Source: Telluria sp042683405 (lineage in GTDB: Bacteria > Pseudomonadota > Gammaproteobacteria > Burkholderiales > Burkholderiaceae_D). From it: DNA of 64,000 bases. The position numbers and the translations under genes were made by a program. Below, piece by piece: positions 60,923 through 64,000 of the stretch (position 1 is the stretch's first letter; each line of letters begins with the position of its first letter). The notes beneath the pieces are model-generated. The model was not told the DNA's origin. It searched no databases and was given only the letters and a program-made list of their open reading frames with translations. Location: positions 558,001 through 622,000 of the forward strand of contig NZ_JBHUJS010000003.1 in assembly GCF_042683405.1 (NCBI RefSeq). Direction: 5' to 3'.

Positions 60923-61861
60923 CTAGAGGAAGCGGGTTTCGCGCGCGGCGCGCAGGAATTCGTCGAGGATCGGCGTGCAGTCGAGCAGCTCGACGCCCCC
61001 CGCCCGGTGGAATTCCGGGTGCCACTGCAATCCCATCACGAAGTCCGCCTTGGTGTAGCGGATCGCCTCCACCACGCCGTCCGGGTCCGAGATGGCCTCG
61101 ATCCGCATGTCGCGCCCCAGGTCCTTGACCGCCTGGTGGTGGATCGAGTTGACGATCGGCCGCGTGTAGTTCTTGAACATCTGCCCCAGCGAGGAACCCG
61201 GCGGAAAGCGCACCGCGTGCTTGTGCGCGTCGTAGTCCGCGTTCACGTGCGCGATCGAATCAGGCACGTTCTCCTCGATGTCCTGGTACAGCGTGCCGCC
61301 GAACGCCACGTTGAGCAGCTGGCACCCGCGGCAGATCCCCAGCACCGGCTTGCCCGCTTCCACGAAGGCATGCAGCAGTTCAAGCTCGTACAGATCGCGC
61401 GCCCGGTCGCCGCTCCACTCCGGCCGGGTGGGCGATTCCGAATAACTCTGCGGGCACACATCGGCGCCACCCTGCAGCACCAGACCGTCGAGCTGGCGCG
61501 CGTAGTGTTGCAGCGTGATATTGCTGGGATGCAGCAGCCCGCTGGTGTTCACGGTAGGCACCATGAATACCAGCACGTCGCGCGACATCACCCAGTGCGC
61601 GATCGATTCCTCGAGATACTGGAGATTCTTGGAGCGCAGCCCGGTGGCGCCCGGCTCAGGATGGAAGATCCGTGCCGAGACGCCAATCCTGAGCGTACGG
61701 TGCATGAAACTGCGGCTGAGTTTGTCGCGCGCGGCGCGCATCCTCGACTGCAGCACCCGCCATCCCAGTGCTAGCGGTGTATCGTTGGGCCGCTGGTAGC
61801 GCGGCGCGTTGTCCTGCGAACGCCTGTCCGGGATGCGTTCGGGTTGATCCTCTTCGTCCAT
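60923..61861 (-). CDS. Gamma-glutamyl-gamma-aminobutyrate hydrolase-like amidotransferase
   Basis: This 312-residue class I glutamine amidotransferase-fold protein has catalytic Cys in GKPVLGICRGCQLLNVAFGG (about 174-193) and the His-Glu pair in GLQWHPEFH. These match the PuuD family, which splits the gamma-glutamyl group from glutamyl-GABA in putrescine use. The first 55 residues (Arg/Asp-rich) are not part of the family, and a start near MHRTLRIGV is possible. The convergent YbdK-type ligase makes a shared gamma-glutamyl chemistry attractive but unproved. Confidence 0.85.
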   Translation of the reverse strand: MDEEDQPERIPDRRSQDNAPRYQRPNDTPLALGWRVLQSRMRAARDKLSRSFMHRTLRIGVSARIFHPEPGATGLRSKNLQYLEESIAHWVMSRDVLVFMVPTVNTSGLLHPSNITLQHYARQLDGLVLQGGADVCPQSYSESPTRPEWSGDRARDLYELELLHAFVEAGKPVLGICRGCQLLNVAFGGTLYQDIEENVPDSIAHVNADYDAHKHAVRFPPGSSLGQMFKNYTRPIVNSIHHQAVKDLGRDMRIEAISDPDGVVEAIRYTKADFVMGLQWHPEFHRAGGVELLDCTPILDEFLRAARETRFL

Positions 61862-61916
61862 GGGTCAACTATAAGACGGCCCGACCCGAGCACGATTCGA
61901 GGGTTGTAACAAAAAG

Positions 61917-62744
61917 CTATAGCGGCAAGGACAGTAGTTTCTTCAGGGTAGCTTCGAGGTGGCGGTCGGCCACCGGCTTGTCGAGCAGGCCGCGCACGCC
62001 CGCGGCGCGGGCACGCGCCGTGTGGTACGGGGAGTTGTCGCCGACCAGCAGCACCACCGCGATGCGGTTGGCCGCATCGAGCTGCTTGATTTCGGCGCAC
62101 AGGGCATATGGATCGACGCCGGGGGTGGAAGTATTGATGAGCACGACCGCCACCGCCGTCTCGTCGCACAGCCGCACCGCGGTGGACGCGCTGTCGGTCC
62201 ACTCCACCGACAGCTTGCGCGCGCTGAACAGCCTGGAAATATGGTCGCGCAGCGCCCCGCCCTTGTCGACGATCAGCACGGCGCCGGCCGGCGGCCCCTT
62301 GCGGCGGCGCTGGTAGTCGGCCGGATCGGTCAGGTCGAAGTCGGGCCGCTGGCGCCGGCGCCGCTCCGCCACCTGCGGCAGGCCGCGCGCGGTCAATGCA
62401 GCAAGCGCCTCGGCGCGCTCCGCCACGACCGAGGCGAGCGCCGCAAACAGCGCCTGCGACGCGACCGGGCGGGGCAGGACGGGATAAGGCAACTCGACCT
62501 GCGGGCGTCCGACCAGCAAGGCCGGCTTCAGCGCGCAGGGACGCGCATCGGATAGCGCCGCCAGCGCGCGGATATTCTCGCCATTCGCCATGTACAGGTC
62601 GGGCTCTTGCAAACTGTCCTCATGCAGGCAAAAATAGCCCGGCCCGCCAGCCGGCCCCAGCGAGAGCATCGCGGCAATATGCTCGCACTCGCCCTGGTCG
62701 AAACCGAACATGCGTACGGCAAAAGGATATTTTTTTTCAGCCAT
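61917..62744 (-). CDS. Response-regulator-like protein with degenerate receiver domain
   Basis: This 275-residue protein has an N-terminal part with no clear family (EKKYPFAVRMFGFDQGECEH...) and a receiver-like C-terminal domain (about 153-275). In that domain the phosphoacceptor position reads VVLINTSTPGVD, with Asn where Asp is expected, and the acidic pocket is weak (IVDKGGAL). It is therefore probably a pseudo-receiver that binds a partner without phosphorylation. The ATG at 62744 is chosen because the residues upstream do not look coding. It is divergent from parE. Confidence 0.7.
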   Translation of the reverse strand: MAEKKYPFAVRMFGFDQGECEHIAAMLSLGPAGGPGYFCLHEDSLQEPDLYMANGENIRALAALSDARPCALKPALLVGRPQVELPYPVLPRPVASQALFAALASVVAERAEALAALTARGLPQVAERRRRQRPDFDLTDPADYQRRRKGPPAGAVLIVDKGGALRDHISRLFSARKLSVEWTDSASTAVRLCDETAVAVVLINTSTPGVDPYALCAEIKQLDAANRIAVVLLVGDNSPYHTARARAAGVRGLLDKPVADRHLEATLKKLLSLPL

Positions 62745-62899
62745 TATCTGAAAGTAAAGGAACGTTGGTCGGCAGTCAACACGGCTCCTGGCGTACCAAT
62801 CTAACCACATCCGGACCCGGCTTGGCTAGTCCGTAAAAATACCGCTGCTTTCTGCCTGACAAGATAGAATGCGCAGGCATCATTGAACGAACATCCCGT

Positions 62900-64000
62900 A
62901 TGGCGACCAAGAAACCAGCATCCGATTACAGCGAATCATCCATCCGCGTCCTCAAGGGACTCGAACCCGTCAAGCAGCGTCCCGGCATGTACACCCGGAC
63001 CGAAAATCCGCTGCACATCATCCAGGAAGTGATCGATAACGCCTCCGACGAAGCGCTAGGCGGCCACTGCAAGAACATCGAGGTCACCCTGAATGCGGAC
63101 GGCTCGGTCACGGTCGAGGACGACGGCCGCGGCATTCCGGTCGGCGTGCACCCTGAAGAGGGCGTGCCGACGGTCGAGATCGTGTTCACGCGCCTGCACG
63201 CGGGCGGCAAGTTCGACAAGGGTTCGGGCGGCGCCTACGCCTTCTCCGGCGGCCTGCACGGCGTCGGCGTCTCGGTGACCAACGCACTGTCCAAGCGCCT
63301 CGAAATCACCGTATGGCGCAAGGAGCCGGACGGCACCGGCCTGCACAAGATCGCCTTCGAAGACGGCGACCTGGTCGAGCCGCTCAGCTCCGTGAATGCG
63401 CCGCGCGACGGCAAGAAGTCCGGCACCCGCGTCACCGCCTGGCCGGACGCCAAGTACTTCGATTCGTCCGCCATCTCGCAGACCGAGCTGCAGCGCCTGC
63501 TGCGCTCCAAGGCCGTGCTGCTGCCGGGCGTGACCGTCACGCTCATCAACGGCAAGACCGGCGACAAGCAGACCTGGAAGTACGACGACGGCCTGCGCGG
63601 CTATCTGGTGGAGGCGCTGGCGCAGTCCACCTCGGCCGAGCCGGTGATCCCCTTCTTCGAGGGCGAGCAGTACGCCAGCGGCGACAACGAAGGCTTCGCC
63701 GAAGGCGAAGGCGCAGCCTGGGTGGTGGCCTGGACCGAGGAAGGCGCGATCGTGCGCGAATCCTACGTCAACCTGATCCCGACGCCGAACGGCGGCACCC
63801 ACGAATCGGGCCTGCGCGAAGGCCTGTTCGGCGCGGTCAAGAGCTTCGTCGAGATGCACTCGCTGCTGCCCAAGGGCGTCAAGCTGCTGCCGGAGGACGT
63901 GTTCAACCGCGTCTCGTTCGTCCTGTCGGCCAAGGTGCTGGACCCGCAGTTCCAGGGCCAGATCAAGGAGCGCCTGAACTCGCGCGACGCGGTGCGCCTG
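62900..64000 (+). CDS. parE: DNA topoisomerase IV subunit B, 5' part (runs off window)
   Basis: The first 367 codons are present, and the frame is open to the end of the window. The GHKL ATPase domain has EVIDNASDEALGG (ATP base side), DDGRGIPVGVHPEEG and GGLHGVGVSVTNALS, followed by the transducer region. MATKKPASDYSESSIRVLKG and the ParE-type GGKFDKGSGGAYAFSGGLHG point to ParE rather than GyrB. It would help separate sister chromosomes with ParC. Confidence 0.9.
   Translation, partial: MATKKPASDYSESSIRVLKGLEPVKQRPGMYTRTENPLHIIQEVIDNASDEALGGHCKNIEVTLNADGSVTVEDDGRGIPVGVHPEEGVPTVEIVFTRLHAGGKFDKGSGGAYAFSGGLHGVGVSVTNALSKRLEITVWRKEPDGTGLHKIAFEDGDLVEPLSSVNAPRDGKKSGTRVTAWPDAKYFDSSAISQTELQRLLRSKAVLLPGVTVTLINGKTGDKQTWKYDDGLRGYLVEALAQSTSAEPVIPFFEGEQYASGDNEGFAEGEGAAWVVAWTEEGAIVRESYVNLIPTPNGGTHESGLREGLFGAVKSFVEMHSLLPKGVKLLPEDVFNRVSFVLSAKVLDPQFQGQIKERLNSRDAVRL

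Overview
The window looks like a chromosomal stretch of a high-GC betaproteobacterium of the Oxalobacteraceae (Massilia/Telluria/Janthinobacterium-like). This is an inference from gene content and order: the pilGHIJ-chpA cluster, divergent rubredoxin and thiD-hemL, accB-accC-prmA-DUF3426-pfkB, a DUF167/YggT pair next to an alanine/lysine-rich histone-like protein, and pilSR. No species assignment can be made from the sequence alone. Almost all of it is dense core genome. No tRNA, rRNA, CRISPR array, transposase or integrase was found.

Layout. 1-4130: the type IV pilus chemosensory operon (pilG, pilH, pilI, pilJ, start of chpA/pilL, all on the minus strand) and a rubredoxin. 4195-9487: thiD-hemL, an Nramp-like transporter and two coupled split-barrel flavin-binding proteins. 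9520-18965, mostly minus strand: a hemerythrin-like protein, CorA, a TonB-like-aroE-mtgA-DUF4124 operon, and an RNase II family-ubiC-yqiA-mpl run. 19068-26034, plus strand: a hypothetical protein, a TlpA-like thioredoxin, aroQ, accB, accC, prmA, a DUF3426 protein with a Glu-Pro tract, and a PfkB kinase. 26061-30057: DUF167, YggT, the histone-H1-like repeat protein, about 750 bases without a gene, a hypothetical protein and a DUF4256 protein.

30140-33392 is the striking part: an AT-richer accessory block of four minus-strand genes. In transcription order these are a ThsB-like TIR protein, a DUF4231/SLATT-type multi-span membrane protein, a PF10137-type TIR-like nucleotide-binding protein and a winged-helix-TIR fusion. 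It lies directly behind nrdB. Its far end carries a second, diverged copy of the last eight codons of nrdB (24 bases, 21 identical), followed by a good terminator. The simplest reading is a mobile antiphage-type module that integrated at the 3' end of nrdB and supplied a replacement gene end.

33369-42188, minus strand: nrdAB with possible NrdR boxes, pilSR, and a PP0621-like/CcsA-like pair. 42486-48131: ffh; an SDR and an NADP-binding oxidoreductase divergent from a LysR regulator and a quinone-oxidoreductase-like enzyme; and a SWIB protein with a histone-like tail. 48264-53435, minus strand: a proS-lytic transglycosylase-phoA-phoA run with overlapping genes. 53643-64000: rppH, DUF1841, two cytochromes c, a MoxR-GNAT-VWA operon, a CPA2-type antiporter overlapping a YbdK-type ligase, a PuuD-like hydrolase, a pseudo-receiver protein, and the 5' part of parE.

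Three families of short palindromic intergenic repeats recur across the window: a GGGACTGTCCC type, a TGGCGGAATCGCC type, and a longer element with CCATACTGAG/CTCAGTATGG arms.
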